Positions 7,620-16,382 of a stretch of DNA of 57,713 bases are shown piece by piece. The DNA comes from Collinsella aerofaciens. Lineage in GTDB: Bacteria > Actinomycetota > Coriobacteriia > Coriobacteriales > Coriobacteriaceae. The stretch lies in NCBI RefSeq assembly GCF_015557435.1, contig NZ_JADNOH010000041.1, positions 1-57,713 of the forward strand, read 5' to 3'. Position 1 is the first letter of the stretch. Every line of letters starts with the position of its first letter. Below the pieces are notes generated by a model. It had not been told where the DNA came from. It worked only from the letters and a program-made list of their open reading frames with translations, and ran no database searches. Position numbers and translations under genes: made by a program.

Positions 7620-8696
7620 ATGATTACCACAACTCCGTTCGGCACCGCCCCCAGCGGCTCGCCGGTTACGGTCTATAACCTTGTTTGCGCAGGTGCCCGC
7701 GTGCGCGTCATGGACTATGGCGCGACCATCCTTGGCATCGAAGTTCCCGATGCCAAGGGCACTGTGGCCGATATCGTGCTCGGCTTCGACCGCCTGAACG
7801 GCTACTTTGACAATCCGGCATGTTACGGCGGAACCATTGGACCTTCGGCCAACCGAACGGATAAAGGGCAGATCACGATTGGCGATGTCACCTATCAGAT
7901 GGTCCACAACGATGGCCCCGATAAGACCAACAACCTGCACACCGACCTTGAGCACGGTCTCCACAAGCGCATGTGGGACGCCAAAGTCGACGAAATCACC
8001 AACACGGTGAGCTTTACCTGCAAGCTGGACGACGGCGAGCTGGGCCTTCCGGGCAACCGCACCTTTACCGTCACCTATGCCCTGCAGGCTGGTCCGACGG
8101 GAGCCGCTGAGCTCACCTGCACGCAAAGCTGCGCCACCGATGCCGAGACCTTTGTCAACATGACCAACCACAGCTACTTTAATCTTGCCGGACACGATTC
8201 CGGCACGGTTCTGGATCAGGTTGCGGCAATCGATGCCGAGGCATTTCTTCCCCAGCGCGAGGACAACGTGTCCTCTGGCGAGGTGCGCCCTGTGGTCGAC
8301 ACGCCATTCGATTTTCGCGCACCCAAGACGCTCGGCCGTGACATCGATGCGGACGACGAGCAGCTCAAGATTGCACGCGGCTTTGACCACTGTTTCTGCC
8401 TTGATTGCTTTGCACCCGACGCCGAGCCGCGCCATGCCCTGCGCTTGCAAGATCCAAACTCGGGCCGCACGCTCGACATCTTCGTAACCGCACCGGGTGC
8501 GCACCTGTATACCGGCAACTGGCTCGGCGATATCGACGCCAAAGACGGCTGCAGTTACGGTCCTCGCGACGGCGTTGCGTTTGAGCCGGAGTTTTGGCCC
8601 GACAACAACCATCACGCACAGTGGGCACACCCCGTCTGCACGCCCGACCACCCGTTTAGCTCGACGATCGTCTATCGATTCTCGACCGTTTGTTAA
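7620..8696 (+). CDS. galM: Galactose mutarotase (aldose 1-epimerase)
   Basis: 358 residues of the GalM fold. It interconverts alpha- and beta-galactose so that galactokinase can use it. Family landmarks are GGTIGPSANRT near residue 69, the catalytic-histidine region MTNHSYFNLAGH near 181-192, and the C-terminal catalytic glutamate region DGVAFEPEFWPD. The start has AAAGGA 6 bases upstream. It is the first gene of galM-galK-galT and sits behind two LacI operators. A paralogue lies at 29436-30488. Confidence 0.92.
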   Translation: MITTTPFGTAPSGSPVTVYNLVCAGARVRVMDYGATILGIEVPDAKGTVADIVLGFDRLNGYFDNPACYGGTIGPSANRTDKGQITIGDVTYQMVHNDGPDKTNNLHTDLEHGLHKRMWDAKVDEITNTVSFTCKLDDGELGLPGNRTFTVTYALQAGPTGAAELTCTQSCATDAETFVNMTNHSYFNLAGHDSGTVLDQVAAIDAEAFLPQREDNVSSGEVRPVVDTPFDFRAPKTLGRDIDADDEQLKIARGFDHCFCLDCFAPDAEPRHALRLQDPNSGRTLDIFVTAPGAHLYTGNWLGDIDAKDGCSYGPRDGVAFEPEFWPDNNHHAQWAHPVCTPDHPFSSTIVYRFSTVC

Positions 8697-8705
8697 CCCA
8701 CCCTC

Positions 8706-8759
8706 GTCAAGGTGCGAGGGGGCAGCGTTATGACTCCCGCCTACTCCCTCGCACCTTGA
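8706..8759 (+). terminator. Intercistronic hairpin between galM and galK
   Basis: 14-base complementary arms TCAAGGTGCGAGGG (8706-8719) and CCCTCGCACCTTGA (8746-8759). There is no T-run, so it may reduce read-through or stabilise the galM mRNA rather than stop transcription fully. Confidence 0.5.
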
Positions 8760-8778
8760 TATGTTTACGTACTCATAA
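8759..8778. promoter_or_regulatory. LacI-type operator 3, before galK
   Basis: ATATGTTTACGTACTCATAA matches the reverse complement of the operator before galM at 18 of 20 positions. It lies 42 bases upstream of galK, which suggests galK-galT also has its own regulated promoter. Confidence 0.65.
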
Positions 8779-8820
8779 GCAAAGCCCGGTAACTCGGGAT
8801 AACCAAGAAAGGAAGACACC

Positions 8821-10026
8821 ATGACCGCCCCCGACGAAAAGACGCTCGCCACCCTCACCAAGCTGTTTGAGGAGGAGTTTGGCCCCATCGGCGACCGCCA
8901 GGTGCTCTACGTGCACGCGCCCGGCCGTTCCGAGATCAGCGGCAACCACACCGACCACGAGGGCGGCCACGTTATCGCCGGCTCGCTCGATGTCGCCGTC
9001 GACGGCATTGCCGTGGCGACCGATACCAACAAGGTCCGCGTTGCCGACGAGGGCTACCCCACCTTTGAGATTACGCTCGACACGCTGGATGTTCAGGAGT
9101 CCGAGAAGGGCACGTCCGCAAGTCTCGTCCGCGGCATGGCACACGAGATCGCAGCCCTGGGCGTTGAGCCTCATGGCTTCGACTTCGCCTTCACCTGCTC
9201 CGTCCCCTCGGGCGGCGGCCTTTCCAGCTCCGCTGCCGTCGAGGCCGCGTACGGCCGCGCCATGGAGACGCTCTGGGGCGCGCCCGCCATTGAGCCCGTC
9301 ACGCTTGCGCAGATGAGCCAGCGCACCGAGAACAACTACTACGGCAAGCCCTGTGGCCTGATGGACCAGGCCGCTGTGTGCTTGGGCGGCCTCGCCTACA
9401 TGGACTTTGAGGACCAGGCTCAGCCTAAAACTCAGAAGCTCGAGCTCAACTTTGAGGACCACGGCTATGCACTCGTGCTCGTCAAGGTGGGCGCCGACCA
9501 TGTGGCCGCCACCGACGACTACGCCGCCGTGCCGCGCGAGATGCAGGATGTTGCCGCCGAGTTTGGCAAGGCACGCCTGTGCGAGGTCGACGTTGCCGAC
9601 TTTGACGCTAAGCTGCCCGAGCTGCGCGCCAAGCTGGGCGACCGTGCCTGCCTGCGCGCCATTCACTACTGGTACGAGAACGGTCTGGTCGATAAGCGCT
9701 GGGCGGCCCTGAACGCCGGCGACATCGACCAGTTCCTGACCCTGACGCGCGAGTCCGGCGCCAGCTCTGCCATGTACCTGCAGAATGTCGTTGCCAAGCT
9801 GGGCTCCGAGCAGCCCTCCATGTACGCCCTGGCACTTGCCGAGCACGTGCTCGACGGCCGCGGTGCCGTCCGCATCCACGGCGGTGGCTTTGGCGGCACC
9901 ATCCAGGCCTTCGTACCGCTCGACCTGGTCGACACCTTCATTGCCAAGATGAACGGCTGGCTGGGCGAGGGCTCTGCCCGCCACTACGCAATTTCTGACA
10001 AGGGGGCTTACGCGGCATGGCTGTAA
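8821..10026 (+). CDS. galK: Galactokinase
   Basis: 401 residues of the GHMP kinase family. It makes galactose-1-phosphate from galactose and ATP in the Leloir pathway. The galactokinase signature is GRSEISGNHTDHEGG (residues 35-49), a variant of the usual GRVNLIGEHTDYNGG. The ATP-binding motif SVPSGGGLSSSAA is at about 127-139, and the C-terminal GHMP motif is GGGFGGTIQ. The start at 8821 has AAAGGAAG upstream. The last 10 bases overlap galT, so the two are translationally coupled. Confidence 0.95.
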   Translation: MTAPDEKTLATLTKLFEEEFGPIGDRQVLYVHAPGRSEISGNHTDHEGGHVIAGSLDVAVDGIAVATDTNKVRVADEGYPTFEITLDTLDVQESEKGTSASLVRGMAHEIAALGVEPHGFDFAFTCSVPSGGGLSSSAAVEAAYGRAMETLWGAPAIEPVTLAQMSQRTENNYYGKPCGLMDQAAVCLGGLAYMDFEDQAQPKTQKLELNFEDHGYALVLVKVGADHVAATDDYAAVPREMQDVAAEFGKARLCEVDVADFDAKLPELRAKLGDRACLRAIHYWYENGLVDKRWAALNAGDIDQFLTLTRESGASSAMYLQNVVAKLGSEQPSMYALALAEHVLDGRGAVRIHGGGFGGTIQAFVPLDLVDTFIAKMNGWLGEGSARHYAISDKGAYAAWL

Positions 10027-11645
10027 TAACCGAAGTGCGCGAGGCCGCGCAGGGCCTGATTGAGTATGCCATCCATCGATCGATGATCGGTCAGGACGAT
10101 CGCATCTGGGCCTACAACACCATTTTGGAGTGCATCGGCGCCACGGGCCCCGCACTCGACATGGCTTGGGCGCTGCAGACCGAGAAGATTTCGCTCTTGC
10201 ACCCCGATACACTCCCCGACTTTGATCTGGAGGGCACACTCGCCGTGCTTTCCGATGCTGCCGTTGCCAACGGCGCTGCCGAGGACACGGCGTCGGGCCG
10301 CGACCGCATCGCCATGCGCATCATGGGCGCGCTTATGCCGAGGCCTTCGGTTGTAAACGAGGAATTCAACGGCCGCATGGGCGTCAACGAGCCCCGCGCC
10401 GCGACCGACTGGTTCTACGGCCTGTGCTGCGACGCCGGCTATGTGCGCCGCGCCGCCATCGCACGCAACATTAAGTGGAGCACCCCTACCAACTGGGGCG
10501 ACCTGGAGATCACCATCAACCTCTCCAAGCCCGAGAAGGACCCGCGCGATATCGCTGCCGCCGGTGCCGCCAAGAACACGGGCGAAAAGTATCCCGCCTG
10601 CCAGCTGTGCATCGAAAACGAGGGCTACCCCGGGCGTTCGGCAGCAGCCGACGGTGGCGCCCACCCCGCCCGCCAGAATCTGCGCGTTATCCCCATCCAG
10701 CTCGACGGCGAGCGCTGGGGTTTCCAGTACAGCCCGTATGCGTATTTTAACGAGCACTGCATTGCTATGAGCTCCGAGCATCGCCCGATGCACGTGGACC
10801 GCAAGGGGCTGACCTGCCTGCTCGACTTTGTCGACCTGTTCCCGCACTACTTTATTGGCTCCAACGCCGACCTGCCCATCGTGGGCGGCTCGATCTTGTC
10901 GCACGACCACTTCCAGGGCGGCGCGCACGAGTTTCCCATGATGCATGCCGCCGAGGTCTCGCAGTTTAGCGTGCCCGGGTTCGACCAGGTCACCGGCACC
11001 GTGCTGCAGTGGCCGCTTTCGGTGTTGCGCCTGCGCTCGCACGATCGCGCCCAGCTGCTCGACGCCGCCGAGAAGATCATCCTCGCTTGGCGCGAGTGGA
11101 CCGACGAGTCCGTGGGCGTCATCGCGCACACGGCCGACGGCGTGGCCCACAATACCGTGACGCCCGTCATCCGCCGCGTCGACTCCCGCGGTAATGCCGG
11201 TGGCGAGATCTACGAGGCCTACATGGCGCTTCGCTGCAACATCACGACCGACGAGCATCCGCTGGGCGTGTTCCACCCGCATGCCGAGTATCACCACATT
11301 AAGAAGGAAAACATTGGCCTGATTGAGGTCATGGGCCTGGCCATTCTGCCGCCGCGTCTGGTTCCCGAGCTTGGCGCCGTCCGCGAGCACCTGCTGGCAG
11401 CCAAGGTCGACGCGAGCTACGATCTTGCCGCCGCGCTCGAGGGCGACGACCTTTGCCGCAGCCACGCCGCGTGGGCCCTGGACGTTTATGCCCGTCGTGC
11501 CGATGAGCTCACGGCGGATAACGCCATCGACATCCTGCACGAGGAGGTCGGTGTGGTGTTTGGCCATGTGCTCGACAACGCCGGCGTCTTTAAGTGGGAC
11601 GAGGCCGGCCGCGCCGCCCAACAGCGCTTCATCGACTCGCTGTAG
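10017..11645 (+). CDS. galT: UDP-glucose--hexose-1-phosphate uridylyltransferase (class II GalT)
   Basis: 542 residues, matching the larger Gram-positive type of GalT rather than the 350-residue E. coli type. It swaps UMP between UDP-glucose and galactose-1-phosphate. The catalytic motif GGSILSHDHFQGG carries the His-x-His pair. Other conserved stretches are CQLCIENEGYPGR and FHPHAEYHHIKKENIGLIEVMG. The ATG overlaps the end of galK. No galE is present in the window, so epimerisation of UDP-galactose must be encoded elsewhere. Confidence 0.94.
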   Translation: MAVITEVREAAQGLIEYAIHRSMIGQDDRIWAYNTILECIGATGPALDMAWALQTEKISLLHPDTLPDFDLEGTLAVLSDAAVANGAAEDTASGRDRIAMRIMGALMPRPSVVNEEFNGRMGVNEPRAATDWFYGLCCDAGYVRRAAIARNIKWSTPTNWGDLEITINLSKPEKDPRDIAAAGAAKNTGEKYPACQLCIENEGYPGRSAAADGGAHPARQNLRVIPIQLDGERWGFQYSPYAYFNEHCIAMSSEHRPMHVDRKGLTCLLDFVDLFPHYFIGSNADLPIVGGSILSHDHFQGGAHEFPMMHAAEVSQFSVPGFDQVTGTVLQWPLSVLRLRSHDRAQLLDAAEKIILAWREWTDESVGVIAHTADGVAHNTVTPVIRRVDSRGNAGGEIYEAYMALRCNITTDEHPLGVFHPHAEYHHIKKENIGLIEVMGLAILPPRLVPELGAVREHLLAAKVDASYDLAAALEGDDLCRSHAAWALDVYARRADELTADNAIDILHEEVGVVFGHVLDNAGVFKWDEAGRAAQQRFIDSL

Positions 11646-11691
11646 CACGCAGCCTCGGACGCCCACGCTCGACAAATAGCACCCACACGAC

Positions 11692-11731
11692 AACGGCGCC
11701 CGCCGGCAACATCGCCGACGGGCGCCGTTTT
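11692..11731 (+). terminator. Rho-independent terminator of the gal operon
   Basis: Strong hairpin AACGGCGCCCG...CGGGCGCCGTTTT with a T-run, 46 bases after the galT stop. Confidence 0.85.
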
Positions 11732-11741
11732 CTGATGCAAG

Positions 11742-11822
11742 GGTAGCTAATTTGGGACGGGGCCATTTTGACTACTTTTACATTCAAAGTAGTCAAAATG
11801 GCCCCGTCCCAAATTAGCTACC
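11742..11822. repeat. Perfect 37-bp-stem hairpin element
   Basis: Bases 11742-11778 and 11786-11822 are perfect complements around a 7-base loop. The arms contain TTTGGGACGGGGCCA. Stem length and perfection exceed a normal terminator; it resembles a REP or MITE-like element. Confidence 0.75.
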
Positions 11823-11832
11823 TCCCATGAGA

Positions 11833-11888
11833 GTGGAAAATCTCCCACTTGGGGCCCCTTTGCGAGCCCAAAGTGGGAGATTATCCAC
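11833..11888. repeat. Second long hairpin, GTGGAAAATCTCCCACTT arms
   Basis: An 18-bp stem with one mismatch (11833-11850 against 11871-11888) in tandem with the 37-bp-stem hairpin. It lies just 3' of the minus-strand lacC and may terminate it. Confidence 0.6.
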
Positions 11889-11915
11889 GCTCGTTTTGTT
11901 CGGCGCGCCGTAACT

Positions 11916-12851
11916 CTAAAGTTCGGTCACCTCAACGCTGTTGTAGACCTCGTCCCAGCGATCCATGACCAGGTGGCCGGTCTTGGGATCCATGGCGTTG
12001 AGCTTGCCGCAGGTATTGGCGGTCTTGAGCACCGTGACGTCGTCGGCACCAGCCGCAATGGCATGCGCAAAGCCGGCGATGGTCGAGTCACCGGAACCCG
12101 TTGCGTTCACAGCCGCAATCGCGGGCGTCTTGGCGCGGAACGCGCGGCCCTCATGGAAGCCCACCGAACCGGCAGCGCCCATCGAAACGACAACCCAGGG
12201 AATACCGGCAAAGCGGTCATCTGCGGCAAGCGCCTCGCGCAGGGCATCGACATCATCGGTCGTAAAGGACGTACCCAGCAGGCCGTTAATCTCGGTCAGG
12301 TTGGGCTTTACGAGCTCAGGCTTAGCGTCAGACTCCAGCGCGGCCTCCAGCGATGCACCCGAGGTGTCAAGCAGCACCTTGGCGCCCGCCTCCTCGGCGA
12401 TCTTGACGAGCTCGGCATAGTAGCCGGCATCGACGCCGCGCGGCAGCGAGCCCGAAAGCGTCACAACGTCTGCCTTCGCTGCAAGCTCGGCAAACTTGGC
12501 CGTAAAGGCCTCGAGCTCGGCCGGGGCGATCTGCGGGCCGCTCTCCAACAGCTCGGTCTGATTGCCCTCGTGCAGGATATTCAGGCAAATGCGCGTCTCA
12601 CCGGCGATGGGCACAAAGTCGTTCTTGACGCCGTCGGCATCCATAAGCTCAGCCATATAGGCACCCATGTGGCCGCCGAGCAGGCCGGTCGCGAGCACGT
12701 CATCGCCCAGCTGCAGCAGCACGCGGCTCACGTTGAGGCCCTTGCCGCCAGCGGTCTTTTCGGGCGTCACACGGTTAACATCGTCGATGATCAGCTTGTC
12801 GAGCTGATAGCGCGTATCAATCGACGGGTTCATGGTAACGGTCAGAATCAT
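11916..12851 (-). CDS. lacC: Tagatose-6-phosphate kinase (PfkB/LacC family), copy 1
   Basis: 311 residues. A PfkB-family sugar kinase of the LacC/1-phosphofructokinase branch: MILTVTMNPSIDTRYQL start, GGKGLNVSRVL near 35-45, and the anion-hole/catalytic motif NATGSGDSTIAGF near residue 250. It phosphorylates tagatose-6-phosphate to the 1,6-bisphosphate; 1-phosphofructokinase activity is the alternative, but linkage to lacA and lacB favours LacC. The start at 12851 has AGGAG upstream; the frame is open to 12893. It is the last gene of lacA-lacB-lacX-lacC, and closely similar to the copy at 32417-33352. Confidence 0.9.
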   Translation of the reverse strand: MILTVTMNPSIDTRYQLDKLIIDDVNRVTPEKTAGGKGLNVSRVLLQLGDDVLATGLLGGHMGAYMAELMDADGVKNDFVPIAGETRICLNILHEGNQTELLESGPQIAPAELEAFTAKFAELAAKADVVTLSGSLPRGVDAGYYAELVKIAEEAGAKVLLDTSGASLEAALESDAKPELVKPNLTEINGLLGTSFTTDDVDALREALAADDRFAGIPWVVVSMGAAGSVGFHEGRAFRAKTPAIAAVNATGSGDSTIAGFAHAIAAGADDVTVLKTANTCGKLNAMDPKTGHLVMDRWDEVYNSVEVTEL

Positions 12852-12904
12852 GTTGAACTCCTGTTCCGGGGCGGCATAACCCGCCCCAAACATACGATAG
12901 CTCG

Positions 12905-13786
12905 TTAAAGGATCTCGATCTCAAAGCCGCGGGTGACGGTCTCCCCCGGCTTGGCCACCAGGCAGCCGCGCTTGTGCTCCAGAATATCGTCCTCGTCGGA
13001 GCAGGTGGACAGGCCGCCCCACGGTTCCACGGCCACAAAGTCGCCCTCGGGCTTGCTCCACACAATCAGGTACGGCATATCGGGGAACGTCAGGCGCACG
13101 CCCTTGTCCTTGGTTTTCTTGGTCAACGTAACCACGCGGCTCTCGAGCACGTCAAAGATGGTCTCCGCGAAGTCGAAGAGTTCGTGGGTCAGCGGCAGGT
13201 TCTGGTCGATCATGGGGTTCTTGCTGCGATGCTCAACATCAATCAAGCCCGTCGAGGGAACGGCAGTACAGAGCTCAGCGGCCTCGCGCTGCTCAAAACG
13301 GAGCTCGTAGTCGTCATAGGACTCGCCCTCGTCGAGCGGGCACTTAAAGCCGGGGTGACCGCCCACAAAAAACGGCATGTCCTCGGTGCCCTCATTGGTC
13401 ACCTCGTACGAAACGGCCACCTTTTCCGAATCGATCGTGTAACGAGCAACGATCTTAAACGGATACGGGTACTGCTCGAGCAACTCGGCATGGTCGGCAG
13501 AGCTTAAGCTCAGCGCAACCATGTTGTCGCTCTGTTCCTCGAGCTTCCACTCCTGCTTGCGCGCAAAGCCGTGGCGGGCGAGCTTTACCTCGCGGCCGCC
13601 CATGGTCATTGCGTGACCGTCACGAAGGCCACCGCAGATCGGGAAGCAAATAGGTGCCTGGCCCGACCAGACCGCCGGATCACCCTGCCACAGGTACTCA
13701 CGGCCGTTGGCCGCAATAGAAGTGAACGATCCGCCAGCCGTGCTCAGTGCCACGCGAATAGTACCGTTATCAAGAACAAACTCCAT
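12905..13786 (-). CDS. lacX: Aldose 1-epimerase-like protein (LacX family), copy 1
   Basis: 293 residues. The fold is that of aldose/hexose-6-phosphate 1-epimerases: ICFPICGGLRDG near 50, HGFARKQEW near 75, FFVGGHPGFKCPLDEGE near 150, and VAVEPWGGLSTC near the C-terminus. LacX in lactococcal lac operons belongs here and is thought to epimerise a galactose derivative; its exact substrate is not settled. The start at 13786 (MEFVLDN) follows GGGAAGG. It lies between lacB and lacC, and has a close copy at 33412-34293. Confidence 0.85.
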   Translation of the reverse strand: MEFVLDNGTIRVALSTAGGSFTSIAANGREYLWQGDPAVWSGQAPICFPICGGLRDGHAMTMGGREVKLARHGFARKQEWKLEEQSDNMVALSLSSADHAELLEQYPYPFKIVARYTIDSEKVAVSYEVTNEGTEDMPFFVGGHPGFKCPLDEGESYDDYELRFEQREAAELCTAVPSTGLIDVEHRSKNPMIDQNLPLTHELFDFAETIFDVLESRVVTLTKKTKDKGVRLTFPDMPYLIVWSKPEGDFVAVEPWGGLSTCSDEDDILEHKRGCLVAKPGETVTRGFEIEIL

Positions 13787-13905
13787 AGGAGCCTTCCCTT
13801 TCTTACGACAGCCCACCAAGTCAATAGGGCTGATAGAAAACCGGCCCGCGCCCCCTCACAGAAACGCGAGCCGTCAACGGACTAGTTAATTACGCCGGAT
13901 ACCCG

Positions 13906-14430
13906 CTAATCATGGTATTCGCCGCGGTCCCACTTCTCGAGGAACTCGTCAAAGAAGTGCGGGTCAGCCTGAGCCTCGGCGTCGGCCTTATTGCAGGCGT
14001 CGATCTTGGCGATCAGGGCGTCGTGCTCGGGAGTCTTCTCGTAGGGCTCCTCCAGGAAGGCAAGCATGATATCGGCCATCAGGAACTCGCCGGTGATCTT
14101 GCCACCAAAGCCCACGATGTTGGCGTTGAGCTCGCGGCGGGCATACAGGGCCGAGGTCATGTCGCGGACCAGGGCGCAACGGGCGCCGGGAACCTTGTTG
14201 ACGGCGTTGGTGATGCCGATGCCGGTGCCGCACAGGGCCACGCCAAAGTCGGCCTTACCGCTGGCAACGGCCTCGCCCACGGCCTTGCCGTAGATGGGAT
14301 AGTGTGTACGGCTGTGGCTGTAGGTGCCGCAGTCGAGCACCTTGTAGCCAGCCTGCTCCAGGCGGTCGGCCAGATAGATCTTCTCGTCCGTAACGATATG
14401 GTCGCAACCGATTGCGATGGTCTTCTTCAT
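13906..14430 (-). CDS. lacB: Galactose-6-phosphate isomerase subunit LacB
   Basis: 174 residues of the RpiB/LacAB family. IAIGCDHI near the N-terminus and [21 protein letters not shown] near 83-103 hold the catalytic and substrate-binding residues. With LacA it forms the heteromer that converts galactose-6-phosphate to tagatose-6-phosphate. The start has GAAAGGA upstream. It lies 63 bases downstream of lacA and 119 upstream of lacX. Confidence 0.93.
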   Translation of the reverse strand: MKKTIAIGCDHIVTDEKIYLADRLEQAGYKVLDCGTYSHSRTHYPIYGKAVGEAVASGKADFGVALCGTGIGITNAVNKVPGARCALVRDMTSALYARRELNANIVGFGGKITGEFLMADIMLAFLEEPYEKTPEHDALIAKIDACNKADAEAQADPHFFDEFLEKWDRGEYHD

Positions 14431-14493
14431 CAGAACGTCCTTTCGTCTGAATTCACAAGTTGAGGTAGAAGTTCGAGTTCTCGGTGGCTCTCG

Positions 14494-14922
14494 TTAGGCC
14501 ATCTTGTTGAGCATGTCGACACGGATCTGGTGACGACCGCCGGCGTACTGGGCGCGCAGGAACTCGCGGGCGATCTTCTTGGCGACCTCGGTGCCAACGA
14601 CGCCCGGGCCCATGGTGACCATGCGCGAACCGTTGTGCTCGCGGGTCATGTAGGCGGAGCGCTCGTCGGAAATGTTGGCGACGACCATGCCCTTCATCTT
14701 GACGGCGGCCATATAGGAGCCAACGCCGTACTTATCGAAGGCAAAGCCCTGGGAATCCTTGTGCTCCAGCAGGTCCTTGGCGACGGCAGTCGCGGAATCG
14801 ACAAAGTCCGCGGCAGGGGTCTCGGAATAGTCGACGACCTCGTGGCCATCGGCGATGAGCATCTCCTTGATGGACTCCTTCATCGACATACCGTCGGCAT
14901 CGGAAGCGATTACAACCCTCAT
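14494..14922 (-). CDS. lacA: Galactose-6-phosphate isomerase subunit LacA
   Basis: 142 residues of the RpiB/LacAB family, partner of LacB. Conserved blocks are VIASDADGMSMKESI at the N-terminus, FDKYGVGSYMAA near 82, and ISDERSAYMTREHNGSRMV near 104. The start at 14922 has a perfect AAGGAGG. It is the promoter-proximal gene of the lac operon; the region upstream carries palindromes of TGTTC/GAACA type and one 21-bp-phased direct repeat. Confidence 0.92.
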   Translation of the reverse strand: MRVVIASDADGMSMKESIKEMLIADGHEVVDYSETPAADFVDSATAVAKDLLEHKDSQGFAFDKYGVGSYMAAVKMKGMVVANISDERSAYMTREHNGSRMVTMGPGVVGTEVAKKIAREFLRAQYAGGRHQIRVDMLNKMA

Positions 14923-15013
14923 GACATCCTCCTTGAGAGATACGCAGGTGCGTAGTTTCTGTTTGGAAGTGTTGAATCGCGTTCAGGTCCGGGCATCTGA
15001 ATGTGCGGTTCTT

Positions 15014-15091
15014 CACTGTTCATGTTTATTTGAACACATTCGAACAGTGACTGCAACAACTATTTGTTTGTCTTTGTTCTTTTTTGAACAA
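15014..15091. promoter_or_regulatory. Palindromic operators upstream of lacA (TGTTC-GAACA type)
   Basis: TGTTCATGTTTATTTGAACA (15017-15036), an overlapping CACTGTTC/GAACAGTG pair (15014-15049) and TTGTTCTTTTTTGAACAA (15074-15091). Likely repressor sites; a DeoR-type LacR such as the one at 28466-29230 is the obvious candidate, since GAACAA also occurs in that gene's own upstream region. Confidence 0.55.
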
Positions 15092-15093
15092 TT

Positions 15094-15126
15094 ACCGTTC
15101 ACGGGCGTTTGCTGACCGTTTGGGCC
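15094..15126 (+). promoter_or_regulatory. 21-bp-phased direct repeat (lac operon site)
   Basis: ACCGTTCACGG at 15094 and ACCGTTTGGGC at 15115, exactly 21 bp apart. It lies about 170 bases upstream of the lacA start. Confidence 0.55.
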
Positions 15127-15161
15127 CGACAGAGGCATAGACGGTCACGCACTCGACAAAT

Positions 15162-15194
15162 AAGGGCGACCGAGAACGCATCTCGGTCGCCCTT
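15162..15194 (-). terminator. Terminator of the 15227-16258 gene
   Basis: Perfect 14-bp stem AAGGGCGACCGAGA/TCTCGGTCGCCCTT with a 5-base loop; on the minus strand it is followed by TTATTT. Confidence 0.75.
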
Positions 15195-15226
15195 CGGCGA
15201 TATGAATCGGTGAAATGATCCTTTAG

Positions 15227-16258
15227 CTACTCAGACTCTCCGCTCTTCTTAGCGTGCCTGGACGGAGTACTTAGAAAACGACCTGTCAGATAGTTCGTCG
15301 GGCCGGAGATATCAATCCCCAGCAGTACGTGCCCCAGCCACAGGAACGCCACGAGCACCAACAGCGGGATCACGCACGAGGTCACGATCATCACGATGAC
15401 GCCTTCGATCAGGTCAGTCACCTGCTGCACAATCTCGTCGGTCATCTGCTTGGCACCACTGGTTACCGACGTAACCAGGCTCGATGCCCCATCGGTCAAC
15501 TGCTCGAGCACGTTTTTGGACTCCGTGGCCTCGGATTTTTTCTTGTTCGACTTTGAGCTGGTCTCACCTGACTTGTCCGTGGCATCAGCCGTCTTTGCGG
15601 CATCGCTCGCCTTTTGCTCAGCTTGCTCAATACTTACGCGATACGTTTCATCGACCTTCTGCGACACCCATACGCTCGCGGGCACGAGCGCCATGCCGAT
15701 CACGGCAACCACCAGCACGCGTGTCGCCACACGGCGCAGAACAGCGCTCGTGCTCCAGCGCCCGTGAATGCCGAGCGACACCGCAAAGAGCACCAACGCA
15801 GACGGGATTAAGATGCCCAGGCCAACCGACCACAAAATCGTGAGCAAATATTTCTCTAGATATAGCACGGCAAGCACGATACCAAGGTTGCCTGAAAGCT
15901 GTGCGAGCTGCTCGGCAACCGGCGTTCCCGTATCACCAGGCAGCGCGGTAATGCCCGCAGATAGAGCAACGCATGAAGCCGTGAGCGCCAAAACGTTGCC
16001 TTTCTTTTGGTCGATAACCTCGATGGTGGAGTCCCAAGTTTTGGTATCGGCGAAATGCGGACGAGCTACAAAGCCCGACAGCAACGCCAGCACCACGAGC
16101 ACAACGATGATACCGATCTGCAGCTTTTTGTTTGCGCACACGACATCGGACAGGCTGGGCTGCAGCTCGGTTACCGTCGTGTGCTCGGTTATCTGGACAG
16201 GACGCCCATGAACTATCTCGTGCGCGCCTCTTTTTTGAATCGATCCATTGTCCGGCAT
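15227..16258 (-). CDS. Multi-pass membrane protein of unknown function
   Basis: 343 residues, no recognised family. There is a cytoplasm-like N-terminus of about 45 residues, then hydrophobic segments near 46-66, 87-110, 122-140, 145-168, 180-200 and 285-312. Residues about 205-270 form a hydrophilic, Lys/Ser/Glu-rich loop with coiled-coil-like character (ASDAAKTADATDKSGETSSK). The C-terminus is basic (SRHAKKSGESE). The start has AGGAGG upstream. It sits between lacF and the lac operon on the same strand but has its own terminator, so a link to sugar uptake is not shown. Confidence 0.6.
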   Translation of the reverse strand: MPDNGSIQKRGAHEIVHGRPVQITEHTTVTELQPSLSDVVCANKKLQIGIIVVLVVLALLSGFVARPHFADTKTWDSTIEVIDQKKGNVLALTASCVALSAGITALPGDTGTPVAEQLAQLSGNLGIVLAVLYLEKYLLTILWSVGLGILIPSALVLFAVSLGIHGRWSTSAVLRRVATRVLVVAVIGMALVPASVWVSQKVDETYRVSIEQAEQKASDAAKTADATDKSGETSSKSNKKKSEATESKNVLEQLTDGASSLVTSVTSGAKQMTDEIVQQVTDLIEGVIVMIVTSCVIPLLVLVAFLWLGHVLLGIDISGPTNYLTGRFLSTPSRHAKKSGESE

Positions 16259-16321
16259 TTGGATACCTCCTCAGTCCGGCCTGTATTGCGGATGGAAGTA
16301 TACCCACCCAGCGAAAAATCA

Positions 16322-16354
16322 AAAAGCCCTGCCGCGAAATGCGACAGGGCTTTT
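16322..16354 (-). terminator. Terminator of lacF
   Basis: AAAAGCCCTGCCGC-GAAAT-GCGACAGGGCTTTT; on the minus strand the stem is followed by a T-run. It lies 29 bases after the lacF stop. Confidence 0.8.
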
Positions 16355-16382
16355 GGAAGGGAACTGAGTTGCGCAAAAAGGG

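Noticed and set aside
10008-11693. 561-residue minus-strand ORF
   Set aside because: It is antisense to galT over its whole length; composition is Gly/Val/Ala/His-rich, as expected from the reverse frame of a GC-rich gene.
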